Assembly: GCF_964030975.1 (NCBI RefSeq)
Contig: NZ_CAXIQH010000001.1
Span: forward strand, 558,001 to 622,000
DNA length: 64,000 nt
Reading direction: 5' to 3'
Source of the DNA: Tisiphia sp964030975
GTDB lineage: Bacteria; Pseudomonadota; Alphaproteobacteria; Rickettsiales; Rickettsiaceae
Shown piece by piece: positions 42,611-51,236 of this stretch. A program made the translations under genes and the position numbers. The notes beneath the pieces are model-generated. The model made no database searches and was not told where the DNA came from. It saw only the letters and a program-made list of their open reading frames with translations. Numbering within the stretch: position 1 is the stretch's first letter; each line of letters opens with the position of its first letter.

Positions 42611-43946
42611 GGCTCTGTCCAGAAAAGTGTGTAAATTTCGAGATAGGTTATATATAAAAATATAACAAAAAAGGAAATTACATGAATAAAAAAACAAATG
42701 AATCAATAAAGCAAGCAGTAGATTTATTAATAGATAATGATACAGATGTAAGCACAATACTGAAAGAAGGAGGATTATTAAAAGAATTGACCAAACGCTT
42801 GATAGAGAAGGCATTGCAGTCAGAATTGAATAATCATCTAGGCTATGATAAATACAGTCGTGTAGATAATGATAATGCTCGTAATGGTATAACTAGCAAA
42901 AAACTGATCTCCGAACATGGAGCGGTTGAGATAGAAGTACCAAGAGATAGGCGTAGTACCTTTGAACCAGCAATACTACCGAAAAGACAAAAACGTTTTG
43001 ATGGTTTTGATGATAAAGTCTTATCATTATATGCTAAAGGTATGAGTGTATCTGATATTAAGGTTCAATTACAAGAGTTGTATAGTGTTGAAATAAGTGA
43101 GAGTTTAATCAGTCAGATCACCGATGATGTAATGGATGATGTAAAAGCTTGGCAGAGTAGACCGTTAGAAGAGATATATCCGATAGTATTTTTTGATTGT
43201 TTAGTAGTAAAAGTTAGGCAAGACAAAAGGATAATTAACAAGGCAATATATGTTGCATTAGGGATTGATTTATCTGGTAGAAAAGATATATTGGGATTAT
43301 GGATCAGTGAAAATGAAGGGGCAAAATTTTGGCTTGGTAATTTTACTGAAATGAAAAATAGAGGATTAAAGGATATACTGATTGCCTGTAGTGATAATCT
43401 TACTGGTATGTCTGAGGCGATAGAAGCAGTTTATCCAAAAACAGAACATCAATTATGTATTGTACATCAGATTAGAAATAGTTTAAAATACGTATCATAT
43501 AAAGATAGGAAGCAGGTGGCTAGCGATTTAAAGCCGATATATACTGCAGCAACGGAAGAACAAGCACATTTAGCTTTAGTATATTTTGAAGAAAAATGGA
43601 ATAAACAATATCCACAAATTGCCAAATCATGGTATAATCATTGGGATAATTTAATGATTTTTCTAGGATATCCAGAGGCAATTAGAAAGGTAATTTATAC
43701 CACTAATTCAGTTGAATCTGTTAATAGTCAATTGCGTAAAGTAACAAATAATAAGCGCGTTTTCCCTAGTGATAGTGCTGTTTTTAAAAGCTTATATTTG
43801 ACAATTGACTATATGACCAAAAAATGGACTATGCCTATTCCCAACTGGAATGAAGCTATGGCTCATTTGATGATCAAATTTGAAGATAGGCTTAACAAAA
43901 TTTAATGACCTATTTTGGAAATTTACACACTTTTCTGGACAGAGCC
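42611..43946 (+). mobile_element. IS256-family insertion sequence
   Basis: A 1,336-bp element. Perfect terminal inverted repeats of about 29 bp begin GGCTCTGTCCAGAAAAGTGT at each end. An 8-bp target duplication TGATAGTA is present at 42603-42610 and 43947-43954, as expected for IS256. Removing the IS and one TGATAGTA rejoins the reading frame of an MFS transporter. Intact ends and transposase imply recent insertion. Confidence 0.95.
42682..43905 (+). CDS. IS256-family (mutator-type) transposase
   Basis: A 407-residue DDE transposase of the transposase_mut type. Seen: LIEKALQSELNNHLGYDKYS near the N-terminus, VEIEVPRDRRSTFEP, MSVSDIKVQLQELYSVEIS and IVFFDCLVVKVR (first Asp). LIACSDNLTGMSEAIEAVYP (second Asp), QLCIVHQIRNSLKYVSYKDR and TTNSVESVNSQLRKVT (Glu) follow. 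Length is typical and the frame is intact. GGAAAT precedes the ATG closely. Confidence 0.95.
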   Translation: MNKKTNESIKQAVDLLIDNDTDVSTILKEGGLLKELTKRLIEKALQSELNNHLGYDKYSRVDNDNARNGITSKKLISEHGAVEIEVPRDRRSTFEPAILPKRQKRFDGFDDKVLSLYAKGMSVSDIKVQLQELYSVEISESLISQITDDVMDDVKAWQSRPLEEIYPIVFFDCLVVKVRQDKRIINKAIYVALGIDLSGRKDILGLWISENEGAKFWLGNFTEMKNRGLKDILIACSDNLTGMSEAIEAVYPKTEHQLCIVHQIRNSLKYVSYKDRKQVASDLKPIYTAATEEQAHLALVYFEEKWNKQYPQIAKSWYNHWDNLMIFLGYPEAIRKVIYTTNSVESVNSQLRKVTNNKRVFPSDSAVFKSLYLTIDYMTKKWTMPIPNWNEAMAHLMIKFEDRLNKI

Positions 43947-44015
43947 TGATAGTAACCCCACAGCTTCTTTTTGTTCTTTGTTTAAACTTGTTTGTTGTTG
44001 TGGATACCCTATCAT
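43947..44015 (-). pseudogene. 5' fragment of the IS256-broken MFS transporter
   Basis: From an ATG at 44013-44015 the minus strand reads MIGYPQQQTSLNKEQKEAVG and then LLS, continuing across the excised IS256 into IGTFLEYFDLM of the main part. The start is approximate, because in-frame sequence continues upstream without a better initiator. Confidence 0.7.
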
Positions 44016-44157
44016 TTTTTTATCATCAATAGACTGGCTATTAATGATAGCAAGAAAAAACAATATTAAAAGTGAAAAATAAATCTTAGTTAATAAATAT
44101 CACCGGAATCTTAATAAAGCTTAAACAGTCTGGGAGAAATTTCTTTGACATATTCGC

Positions 44158-44297
44158 TATAGTTATGCTCATAGGATTAGGTGATAAAGAACATAACGAT
44201 TGTAAGTTGTCATTCCCGCGAAGGCGGGAATCTAGATACCTGCTTTCGCAGGTATGACACAAAGTTTATATCACCTAATTCAATAGGTTTCACTATA
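44158..44297. repeat. Family B 140-bp element (B8)
   Basis: Starts TATAGTTATGCTCATAGGAT and ends AATAGGTTTCACTATA. It truncates the lysozyme-like end of the neighbouring pseudogene. Confidence 0.88.
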
Positions 44298-44890
44298 GTC
44301 AGCATGTTCTCGTGATATACCATCAGACATTTGTTGTTGCTCGTACTCTTTTATCGCATGCCCCCAGCCAATAGTTTTTAAACCAGCCGGGCAATAATAT
44401 GGTTGCAATCTTAGTCCTTCAAAGCTCTTAATGATATATTCTGCTTTATCATTGCTATCAATATTTTGTAGCAATTTACTACAAGCTATTATATTTGTCT
44501 CATCAACTATTGCTGGATTTTTGTACGTTCCCATAGGCACATTAAATTCACCTTTGTTATTGACTCTATTGAATAGTAGGTGTTTTATTTGTTCTGAGAT
44601 AACAAAAGCCTGCTTATATAAAGCTTCTTGGGTTCTGAATTGCAGTAATCGCGGATCACCAGCATTAAAGCTGGCTTGTAGTAGATTTTCAATGCCATCT
44701 ATACTATGATGTAGCCTCTTCTTTTCATTACTCAACATTAGAACTAAATCTTCTTGCCTTTGCTTATATCTCTTCAAGGTCTCTGATTCAACTTGATATA
44801 CATAATTAGCTGAAAGCTGCATCTTATCTCCATAATATGCTAATTTAAATGCGTCTTTTTACTTACATCTAGACCTATTATTTTACTCAT
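44298..44890 (-). pseudogene. Fossil joining IS110-transposase pieces to a phage-type lysozyme
   Basis: At 44890 the minus strand begins MSKIIGLDVSKKTHLN, the start of an IS110-family transposase different from the two intact copies, and hits a stop at once. An adjoining frame (from 44822) has YKQRQEDLVLMLSNEKKRLH, resembling the IS110 helical linker. It then runs into IIKSFEGLRLQPYYCPAGLK and TIGWGHAI, a GH24 (T4-type) lysozyme catalytic start including the Glu. The lysozyme is cut about 20 residues later by the family B element at 44158. The segment between (about residues 55-125) is unrecognised. Confidence 0.6.
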
Positions 44891-45103
44891 GATATAATCT
44901 CCTTCATCTTATTGTGCAAGGCTGCTGCTTCCAGCACCTTCTGCAATTTGTTTAAAGCAAACCTTGTAAGAAGGTACTTATTCTGTATACAACTATTTCA
45001 CAGTCAAGAGCCTATCAAGTCACCCTCTTATAACTACTTATAACACTTTTTTAAGATATAAGAGCCTAGGAAACTGTCGGAGATAACTAATTAACTATAA
45101 GGA

Positions 45104-46246
45104 ATGCTAATAATGTTTCATCATAATAATAGACTTTCTGCAAAAACCACTTATGTACAAGGATTTGAAGGCTCTCTATTGTCCAAATCACCAGCAGAAG
45201 TAGAGTTTTGTAGGAAATCTAATTATTGGCTTAATATCTATAAACCTAAAGGCATCAGCTCAGCAAAGCTTGTTGCTATAGTTAAGAGAAACCTTGCAGG
45301 AGCTAAAGTTGGTCATTGTGGAACCTTGGATGTTGAAGCAGAAGGTGTATTACCTTTAGCAATTGGTGAAGCAACAAAGTTAGTACGAATTCTGGTGGAT
45401 GCAAGGAAAACTTACATTTTTACCGTACAGTTTGGTAAACAAACTGATACAGCAGATGCCTCGGGTAAAGTAATCGGCGTTACTGATCATACTCCTAATG
45501 AAGCCGATTGCCATAATATCTGTAAAAAATTCATAGGGACAATTAAACAACGCCCCCCTGCCTTTTCTGCTATAAAAGTTAACGGTATTAGATCTTATAA
45601 ATTAGCACGAGAAAATTTGGCAGTAGAATTAACCCCTAGGAATATTGAAATATATAATCTAGAATGTGTTAATTTTAACCACCAAAATAATCAAGCTACT
45701 TATCAAGTAGAATGCTCTAAGGGAACGTATGTAAGGACTCTAGCAGAAGATATTGCTTTATCCTTGCAAAGTTTAGCATTTGTGTTAGAATTGCAGCGTA
45801 CTAAGGTTGGAATATTTACAGCATGCAATGCTATTAAATTATCAGAACTTGATATACAAAGCCAAGGAACAAAGAAATTCCTTGAAGAAAAAAGTATAAA
45901 GATTGAAGCAGTACTGGACGACATCCTGGTACTTGATGCTACTACTGACCAAGCTAAAAAAATTATTTATGGTCAGAAATGCTATTTTGATTGTCTTGAA
46001 AGGATTAGACTTCCTGCAAAAGTCACTTATGCGCAAGGATTTGAAGGAAACCCGGAACGCAGAACCGCAACATACTCTAGTATACGTGAGGATTTGAGTA
46101 CCGCATCATTGTCCAAATTACCAGCTGAAGTAGAGTTTTGCAGGAAGTCTATTGAATTAGTTTGGATTCGATATCAAGATTCTCTATTAGCAATTGGTAG
46201 CTTGAGTGAAAATTGCTTTAATTCTTTACGAGTATTTAACCTATAA
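45104..46246 (+). CDS. truB: tRNA pseudouridine(55) synthase with two RPE insertions
   Basis: A 380-residue protein, longer than usual because it carries two RPE-1-type peptides: residues about 10-39 (shortened copy) and 302-349 (full copy with RTATYSSIREDLS and LPAEVEF). The enzyme core is intact: LNIYKPKGISSAKLVA, GHCGTLDVEAEGVLPLAIGE with catalytic Asp76, RPPAFSAIKVNGIRSYKLAR, and YVRTLAEDIA. It makes psi-55 in the T-loop of tRNAs. The second insert sits in the C-terminal PUA-like region. It is followed by rpsO after 20 bases, the conserved truB-rpsO-pnp order. Confidence 0.95.
   Translation: MLIMFHHNNRLSAKTTYVQGFEGSLLSKSPAEVEFCRKSNYWLNIYKPKGISSAKLVAIVKRNLAGAKVGHCGTLDVEAEGVLPLAIGEATKLVRILVDARKTYIFTVQFGKQTDTADASGKVIGVTDHTPNEADCHNICKKFIGTIKQRPPAFSAIKVNGIRSYKLARENLAVELTPRNIEIYNLECVNFNHQNNQATYQVECSKGTYVRTLAEDIALSLQSLAFVLELQRTKVGIFTACNAIKLSELDIQSQGTKKFLEEKSIKIEAVLDDILVLDATTDQAKKIIYGQKCYFDCLERIRLPAKVTYAQGFEGNPERRTATYSSIREDLSTASLSKLPAEVEFCRKSIELVWIRYQDSLLAIGSLSENCFNSLRVFNL
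45131..45220. repeat. Shortened RPE-1-type element in truB (90 bp)
   Basis: Ends AGACTTTCTGCAAAAACCAC and TAGAGTTTTGTAGGAAATCT. It lacks the middle 54 bp present in the 144-bp copies; the loss is a multiple of three, so the frame is kept. Confidence 0.82.
46007..46150. repeat. RPE-1-type element in truB (144 bp)
   Basis: Ends AGACTTCCTGCAAAAGTCAC and GAGTTTTGCAGGAAGTCT, 144 bp (48 codons), in frame near the 3' end of truB. Confidence 0.88.
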
Positions 46247-46266
46247 AATAAACATGGAGATTACTG

Positions 46267-46536
46267 ATGTCGGTTACAGCACAGCGTAAGCAACAATTAA
46301 TTACAGAATATGCTACTAAAGAAAATGATACTGGTTCTAGTGAAGTGCAATGTGCAATTCTAACTGAAAGAATCAGCAATTTAACAGAGCATTTTAAAAC
46401 TAATCACAAAGATTTTTCCTCAAGAAGAGGATTGTTAATGTTAGTTGGTCGTAGGCGTCGATTATTAGATTACATCAAGAAACAAAGTTTAAGCAGATAT
46501 TTGTCGTTGATTAATAAATTAGGAATAAGAAAATAA
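46267..46536 (+). CDS. rpsO: 30S ribosomal protein S15
   Basis: An 89-residue primary 16S rRNA-binding protein. The signature TEYATKENDTGSSEVQCAIL and the RRGLLMLVGRRRRLLDYIKK block are complete. ATGGAG lies 8 bases upstream of the ATG. A strong intrinsic terminator follows, before pnp, the same placement as in many bacteria where rpsO and pnp are partly uncoupled. Confidence 0.97.
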   Translation: MSVTAQRKQQLITEYATKENDTGSSEVQCAILTERISNLTEHFKTNHKDFSSRRGLLMLVGRRRRLLDYIKKQSLSRYLSLINKLGIRK

Positions 46537-46540
46537 AATA

Positions 46541-46579
46541 AAACCCGGCTAAAAAATCAAAGAATTAGCCGGGTTTTTT
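46541..46579 (+). terminator. Rho-independent terminator after rpsO
   Basis: AAACCCGGCTAA (46541-46552) pairs with TTAGCCGGGTTT (46565-46576), with a 12-base loop and a T run directly after the stem. A clear G+C-rich stem in otherwise AT-rich DNA. Confidence 0.92.
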
Positions 46580-46601
46580 GTTAATTAAATAAGGAAAAAG
46601 A

Positions 46602-48845
46602 ATGTTTGAAGAAATAACTAAAACGATAGAATTAGGTGGGAAAACACTTGAATTAACGACTGGTAAAATTGCTCGTCAAGCTGATGGAGCAGTTATGGTA
46701 AAAATGGGAGGGACTGTCTTATTATGCACTGCCGTAAGTGCCAAAGAAGCTAAAGAAGGGATAGGATTCTTTCCTCTCACTGTCCATTATAAAGAAATGG
46801 CGTTTGCTGCTGGTAAAATACCTGGGGGGTTTTTTAAAAGAGAAGGAAAAGGCTCAGAAAAAGAAGTACTTGTCTCACGCTTGATCGACCGACCAATTAG
46901 ACCATTATTCCATCCCGCTTTTCTTAATGAAACCCAAGTAATTTGTACTGTTCTTTCATACGATCCTGAGTGTAATAGTGATATATTAGCAATTATCGGA
47001 GCATCAGCTGCATTAGCTTTATCTGCAGCACCCTACCAACATATAGTAGCAGCCAGTAGAGTTGGTTTGGTAGATGATAAATTCATCCTAAATCCTTCAT
47101 TTAACCAGTTAAAAACTAGTAAACTGGACTTAGTAGTGGCAGGAACTGATACATCAGTTATGATGGTTGAGTCTGAAGCCGATTTATTATCCGAAGAACA
47201 AATGCTAGAAGCTATTGAATTTGGTCACAAATCATTGCAGCCTGTAATTGAGTTGATTAATGATTTAGTAAAAATTGCTGGGAAGCCTAAATTACAGCCT
47301 ACCGAGTTATTTCCTACTAGCTTAAAAGAACAAATTAGCAGCATAGTGCAAGAAGATATTAAAAATGCTTTTGCTATAAAATTAAAACAAGAAAGACTAT
47401 TAGCGGTAAAACAAATTCATGATACAATTAAGCGGCACTTTGCAGAAGATATTGCTAATAATAATCTCACTAACTCACAAATTGAATTCGCTCTTAAAGA
47501 AGTAGAATCAGAAATACTGCGTCAAGACGTATTAACGAAAAATATCCGTATAGATGGTAGAAAACCTGAAGATATAAGAAATATAGCTTGCGAAGTAGCG
47601 ATACTGCCAAAAACACATGGCTCAAGCTTGTTTACTAGAGGAGAAACACAAAGTTTAGTAGTTACTACACTCGGTACTGGTCAAGATGAACAAATTGTTG
47701 ATAGTTTAGATGGCGAATATAAAGAGCGTTTTATGCTTAACTATATTTTTCCCCCTTATTCAGTAGGAGAGGCCACCCCAGTAAGGGCTCCTGGTCGCAG
47801 AGAAATAGGTCATGGCAAACTAGCATGGAGAGCCATTAACCGCATGTTGCCAACTAAAGAACATTTTCCTTATTCCATTCGGGTAGTGTCAGAAATCACC
47901 GCCTGTAATGGTTCATCATCCATGGCTACTATTTGCGGTAGCTCAATGGCTCTTATGGATGCTGGAGTACCGATCAAAACTCCTATATCGGGTATTGCTA
48001 TGGGTTTGATAAAAGAAGGCGATAAGTTTGTAATTTTATCTGATATTATTGGCGATGAAGATAATCTTGGAGATATGGATTTTAAAGTAGCTGGTGGCAC
48101 GGAAGGCATAACCGCCCTACAAATGGATATTAAAATATCTGGCGTAACATTTGAAATAATGAAACATGCGTTAGCTCAAGCAAAGCTTGGTCGTGTTCAT
48201 ATTTTACAAGAAATGGATAAGGCTATTAATAAAACCAATAACAACATCAGCCAACACGCCCCTTGTATTCATAGCTTTAAAATTGATAAAGACAAAATTA
48301 GAGATGTTATCGGAGCTGGCGGTAAAGTAATCCGTGAAATTTGTGATACAACATCAGCTAAAATTGACATAAGTGATGATGGTAATGTAACTGTTTCTGC
48401 GGTAGGCAAAGAGAAGCTAGATATGGCAATCGCCAAGATTAAGTTAATTGCCATTGAGCCTGAAATTGGTAGCATATTCAATGGAACTGTTGTCAAAATA
48501 TTAGACTCCGGAGCATTTATCAATTATTTAGGTAATCGTGATGGATTCATCCATATTAGTGAGATATCAAAAGAACGTATTGAGTCTGTATCTAGTGTTT
48601 TAAAACATGGTGATATAGTAAAAGTCAAACTTATTGGTTTTGACAATAAAGGCAAAGCTAAATTAACCATAAAAAATATTGATGCTACCATTACTCCAGA
48701 CGTTATGACTAATCATAAATCTGAACATTATAAAGATAACACTGATAATAATAGTAATAAACGTGAGTCTGCTAAAAAATGGCAAAATAATAAACCATCT
48801 AGTGAAGATGAAACAGTAACTAAAGAACGTAAGTACTTTAATTAA
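46602..48845 (+). CDS. pnp: Polyribonucleotide nucleotidyltransferase (PNPase)
   Basis: A 747-residue phosphorolytic 3'-5' exoribonuclease. Two RNase PH domains are separated by a helical linker (residues about 1-215 and 310-540; FFKREGKGSEKEVLVSRLID, GRREIGHGKLAWRA and FKVAGGTEGITALQMD). KH (IRDVIGAGGKVIREI, about 567-581) and S1 (IGSIFNGTVVKILDSGAFIN) domains follow, and the tail is Lys/Asn/Ser-rich. Length and domain order are normal. It turns over mRNA with other RNases. It follows rpsO and its terminator. Confidence 0.97.
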   Translation: MFEEITKTIELGGKTLELTTGKIARQADGAVMVKMGGTVLLCTAVSAKEAKEGIGFFPLTVHYKEMAFAAGKIPGGFFKREGKGSEKEVLVSRLIDRPIRPLFHPAFLNETQVICTVLSYDPECNSDILAIIGASAALALSAAPYQHIVAASRVGLVDDKFILNPSFNQLKTSKLDLVVAGTDTSVMMVESEADLLSEEQMLEAIEFGHKSLQPVIELINDLVKIAGKPKLQPTELFPTSLKEQISSIVQEDIKNAFAIKLKQERLLAVKQIHDTIKRHFAEDIANNNLTNSQIEFALKEVESEILRQDVLTKNIRIDGRKPEDIRNIACEVAILPKTHGSSLFTRGETQSLVVTTLGTGQDEQIVDSLDGEYKERFMLNYIFPPYSVGEATPVRAPGRREIGHGKLAWRAINRMLPTKEHFPYSIRVVSEITACNGSSSMATICGSSMALMDAGVPIKTPISGIAMGLIKEGDKFVILSDIIGDEDNLGDMDFKVAGGTEGITALQMDIKISGVTFEIMKHALAQAKLGRVHILQEMDKAINKTNNNISQHAPCIHSFKIDKDKIRDVIGAGGKVIREICDTTSAKIDISDDGNVTVSAVGKEKLDMAIAKIKLIAIEPEIGSIFNGTVVKILDSGAFINYLGNRDGFIHISEISKERIESVSSVLKHGDIVKVKLIGFDNKGKAKLTIKNIDATITPDVMTNHKSEHYKDNTDNNSNKRESAKKWQNNKPSSEDETVTKERKYFN

Positions 48846-48896
48846 TTCATCTTACCCTACATTGTCATTCCCGCGTAGGCGGGAATCTAGCTCCCT

Positions 48897-49134
48897 CACA
48901 ACTGTCGAAAGTTGGAAGGTAGAGAGGCTTTAGAGGTCATCATGGTAGTTTGAAAGTTGCGAAAAAATAACCAACGTCATTGCGAGGAGGCATGAGCCGA
49001 CGAAGCAATCCATTTTTGGTTACTTTTATGGATTGCTTCGTCGACCTACGGTCTTCTCGCAATGACGTTGACCACATACGACTTTTAAAGCTCATTATCT
49101 AAAACCGCTTCCTCTTCTAACTTTCGACAGCTGT
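48897..49134. repeat. Family D palindromic element
   Basis: Left end CACAACTGTCGAAAGTTGGA and right end CTTCTAACTTTCGACAGCTG. The interior has a GGTAGTTTGAAAGTTG/ACGACTTTTAAAGC pair and a GTCATTGCGAGGAGGC...GAAGCAATCC hairpin. Part of the 782-bp gap downstream of pnp, in which I see no gene. Confidence 0.7.
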
Positions 49135-49137
49135 GGC

Positions 49138-49232
49138 ACTCGAATCCTCACGTACATTAGAATACGCTGCGGTTCGAGACGAAGTGTCTCCTTCATACCC
49201 TTGCGTACAAGCGAGTTTCGAAGGAGGTCTAT
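49138..49232. repeat. Truncated RPE-1-type element
   Basis: Contains CCTCACGTACATTAGAATAC and the right end GAGTTTCGAAGGAGGTCT; the left end is missing. It abuts the family D element. Confidence 0.65.
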
Positions 49233-49304
49233 TATTTTTAATGTTCTACAACTTGCCTCAAATACAAAATATCTTTTTCTAATATGAACATATATGTTAA
49301 GTGC

Positions 49305-49444
49305 TATAGTGAAACCTATTGAATTAGGTGATACAAACTTTGTGTCATACCTGCGAAAGCAGGTATCTAGATTCCCGCCTTCGCGGGAATGACAACTTAC
49401 GATCGTTATGTTCTTTATCACCTAATCCTATGAGCATAACTATA
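49305..49444. repeat. Family B 140-bp element (B9), upstream of higBA
   Basis: Starts TATAGTGAAACCTATTGAAT and ends GAGCATAACTATA. Same orientation as B10 on the other side of the toxin-antitoxin genes. Confidence 0.88.
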
Positions 49445-49627
49445 TCATAAACTCATTGTTAATTTTATAATAAAAATTATAAAATTAACAACACAATTAG
49501 CTTTTCTTCTAATTATAGTTTTACGTAAAAACTGAACTCAATATAATCTTTAAAAAATGCCAGATAATTATCTTGATAACTATAACGTTATATGTTACAC
49601 TTATAGTAAGGTAAGGTTATTTAGGAT

Positions 49628-49906
49628 ATGATCAAAACTTTCAGCCATAAAGGTCTAAACAATTTATTTAATAATGGCGATACTACAAGAATACAAAGTG
49701 ATCATATAAAAAAACTTAGGCTGTTACTGGCTAACTTAAAGGCTGCAACTAAGATAGAAAACATGAATTTACCAGGACTCGGACTGCACAAGTTGCAGGG
49801 TAATATGAAAGACTTCTGGTCAGTTAAAATTAATGGTAATTGGCGTCTTATATTTCGTTTTAGTAATGGAGATGCACATGACGTTGATTATTTAGATTAT
49901 CATTAA
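49628..49906 (+). CDS. higB: HigB-type toxin (RelE/ParE superfamily)
   Basis: A 92-residue basic protein. The pattern MIKTFSHKGLNNLFNNGDT, then LPGLGLHKLQGNMKDFWSVK and INGNWRLIFRF matches HigB, a ribosome-dependent mRNA interferase. Toxin-first order with an antitoxin gene 12 bases downstream is characteristic of hig modules. TTAGGAT precedes the ATG by about 5 bases. The catalytic residues for this family (Lys, Arg, His/Tyr) appear to be present. Confidence 0.9.
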   Translation: MIKTFSHKGLNNLFNNGDTTRIQSDHIKKLRLLLANLKAATKIENMNLPGLGLHKLQGNMKDFWSVKINGNWRLIFRFSNGDAHDVDYLDYH

Positions 49907-49918
49907 AGCGAGGTATAT

Positions 49919-50209
49919 ATGTTCAATCCCCCACACCCAGGTAGTATATTAAAAGAATTATATTTAGAACCTTTAAATTTAACTGTTACTGAGGCATCTC
50001 TATCGCTTGGAGTTACCCGTAAAACTTTATCCTTCCTGATCAACGAAAAATCTAGCATTAGCTCTTCTATGGCTATTCGTTTATCTGCAGCATTTCCAAA
50101 CACAAACCCTGAATACTGGCTTAATCTTCAGCAACAGTACGATATTTGGAATGCCAAAAAAAATATTGATGTTTCCCATATTAAAATATTACTTCACATG
50201 TCTGCTTAA
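49919..50209 (+). CDS. higA: HigA-type antitoxin (XRE helix-turn-helix)
   Basis: A 96-residue protein with HPGSILKELYLEPLNLTVTE and ASLSLGVTRKTLSFLINEKS, the helix-turn-helix of HigA antitoxins. The family tail SAAFPNTNPEYWLNLQQQYD follows. It should neutralise HigB and repress the operon by binding the promoter. GAGG lies about 9 bases upstream of its ATG. Both genes are intact, so the module may be functional. Confidence 0.92.
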   Translation: MFNPPHPGSILKELYLEPLNLTVTEASLSLGVTRKTLSFLINEKSSISSSMAIRLSAAFPNTNPEYWLNLQQQYDIWNAKKNIDVSHIKILLHMSA

Positions 50210-50230
50210 ATTAAAAATAATGAACGTTTT

Positions 50231-50370
50231 TATAGTGAAACCTATTGAATTAGGTGATACAAACTTTGTGTCATACCTGCGAAAGCAGGTGTCTAGATTC
50301 CCGCCTTCGCGGGAATGACAACTTACAATCGTTATGTTCTTTATCACCTAATCCTATGAGCATAACTATA
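50231..50370. repeat. Family B 140-bp element (B10), downstream of higBA
   Basis: Starts TATAGTGAAACCTATTGAAT and ends GAGCATAACTATA. It lies 21 bases after the higA stop. Confidence 0.88.
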
Positions 50371-50437
50371 TCTAATTATCTACCATATTACCATCAAAAA
50401 AATTAACGAGATTGTCAAATGATAATGTCAAATAATG

Positions 50438-50584
50438 TGAGCCGAAGGAAACTATAAAATCATTTAATTTGAGCTAGATATTTTTCGCGGTCAATTAAAG
50501 CGAGCCACATTGAATTTTGAAAGTCATTTAATTTGAGCCGGTTTTTACAATGAAAGCAAGCCAATACCATTTCGAAAGCGAGCC
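50438..50584. repeat. Cluster of short GAGCC-type repeats, possible IS21-like end remnant
   Basis: Six related motifs in one orientation at 20-35 base spacing: GTGAGCC (50438), TTAATTTGAGCT (50465), AAAGCGAGCC (50497), TTAATTTGAGCC (50528), AAAGCAAGCC (50553) and AAAGCGAGCC (50575). Regularly spaced end repeats of this kind occur at IS21-family termini. No transposase is present. The function is a guess. Confidence 0.35.
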
Positions 50585-50678
50585 GCTACAGTTAGAGATA
50601 GGTTTTTTCTCTTAAATTGGCACATTATGTCGAATTACACTTTCACTACAAAATAAAAAATGTAGGGTAAGTGTGTCA

Positions 50679-51200
50679 TTATTTTCTTTCTGTACTAATA
50701 TATAATTCTCTAGCTTTTCGTAAAATTTTATCTTCTATGTTATTAGCTAGATCTAGCGTAGTGTAGTTATCTAGCCATTGACCATTTTTAAGTGTTTGTT
50801 CAAATATTCTTACTTGAATTGCCTCCGGACTAATAACGTTATCCTTTATAAAAATATTTATTTTAAATCGGAAATCTGTTTTTCCTTTTGGGCTATACCA
50901 CTCAGTAATAATAACTCCACCTATTGAATCACTTGAAGCAAGAGGTACAAAATTTAAGGTTTCTATAGAAGCTTGCCATAAATATTTATTGATATTACCT
51001 AGTTCGGTTTTTGTAGACTCATTTTTGATTCTGCCTGGTCTAAATATCAAACCTTCTCCTCCAACTATCGAACCCATTTCCTCCATCTTTCTTTCTTGTT
51101 CGCTTTCTGGATATTTTGAATCTCTAGCAATTACCAAAGTTGGAAAAAATAATAAGCTTGACATTATGCCAGTAATGGTTCTTTTAAAATGTTCTTTCAT
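50679..51200 (-). CDS. DUF3576-family exported protein
   Basis: From the ATG at 51200 the protein has 173 residues. It has a signal peptide (MKEHFKRTITGIMSSLLFFP, cleavage likely after VIA) and a domain with NKYLWQASIETLNFVPLASS, DSIGGVIITEWYSP and EAIQVRIFEQTLKNGQW. This matches the alphaproteobacterial DUF3576 family, usually short envelope proteins or lipoproteins of unknown function. A longer frame starting at 51314 would only add translated repeat DNA ahead of the signal peptide, so it is rejected. Confidence 0.75.
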   Translation of the reverse strand: MKEHFKRTITGIMSSLLFFPTLVIARDSKYPESEQERKMEEMGSIVGGEGLIFRPGRIKNESTKTELGNINKYLWQASIETLNFVPLASSDSIGGVIITEWYSPKGKTDFRFKINIFIKDNVISPEAIQVRIFEQTLKNGQWLDNYTTLDLANNIEDKILRKARELYISTERK

Positions 51201-51236
51201 AAATATTATATTTTTATAACTATTTGTTGTTTGTTT

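Noticed and set aside
42599..42814. 71-codon hydrophobic open frame on the minus strand.
   Set aside because: Antisense to the IS256 transposase start and terminal repeat.
44431..44709. 92-codon open frame on the plus strand.
   Set aside because: Antisense to the IS110/lysozyme fossil, with no start signal.
49095..49421. 108-codon open frame across the gap upstream of higB.
   Set aside because: It consists entirely of translated RPE, family D and family B repeat DNA.
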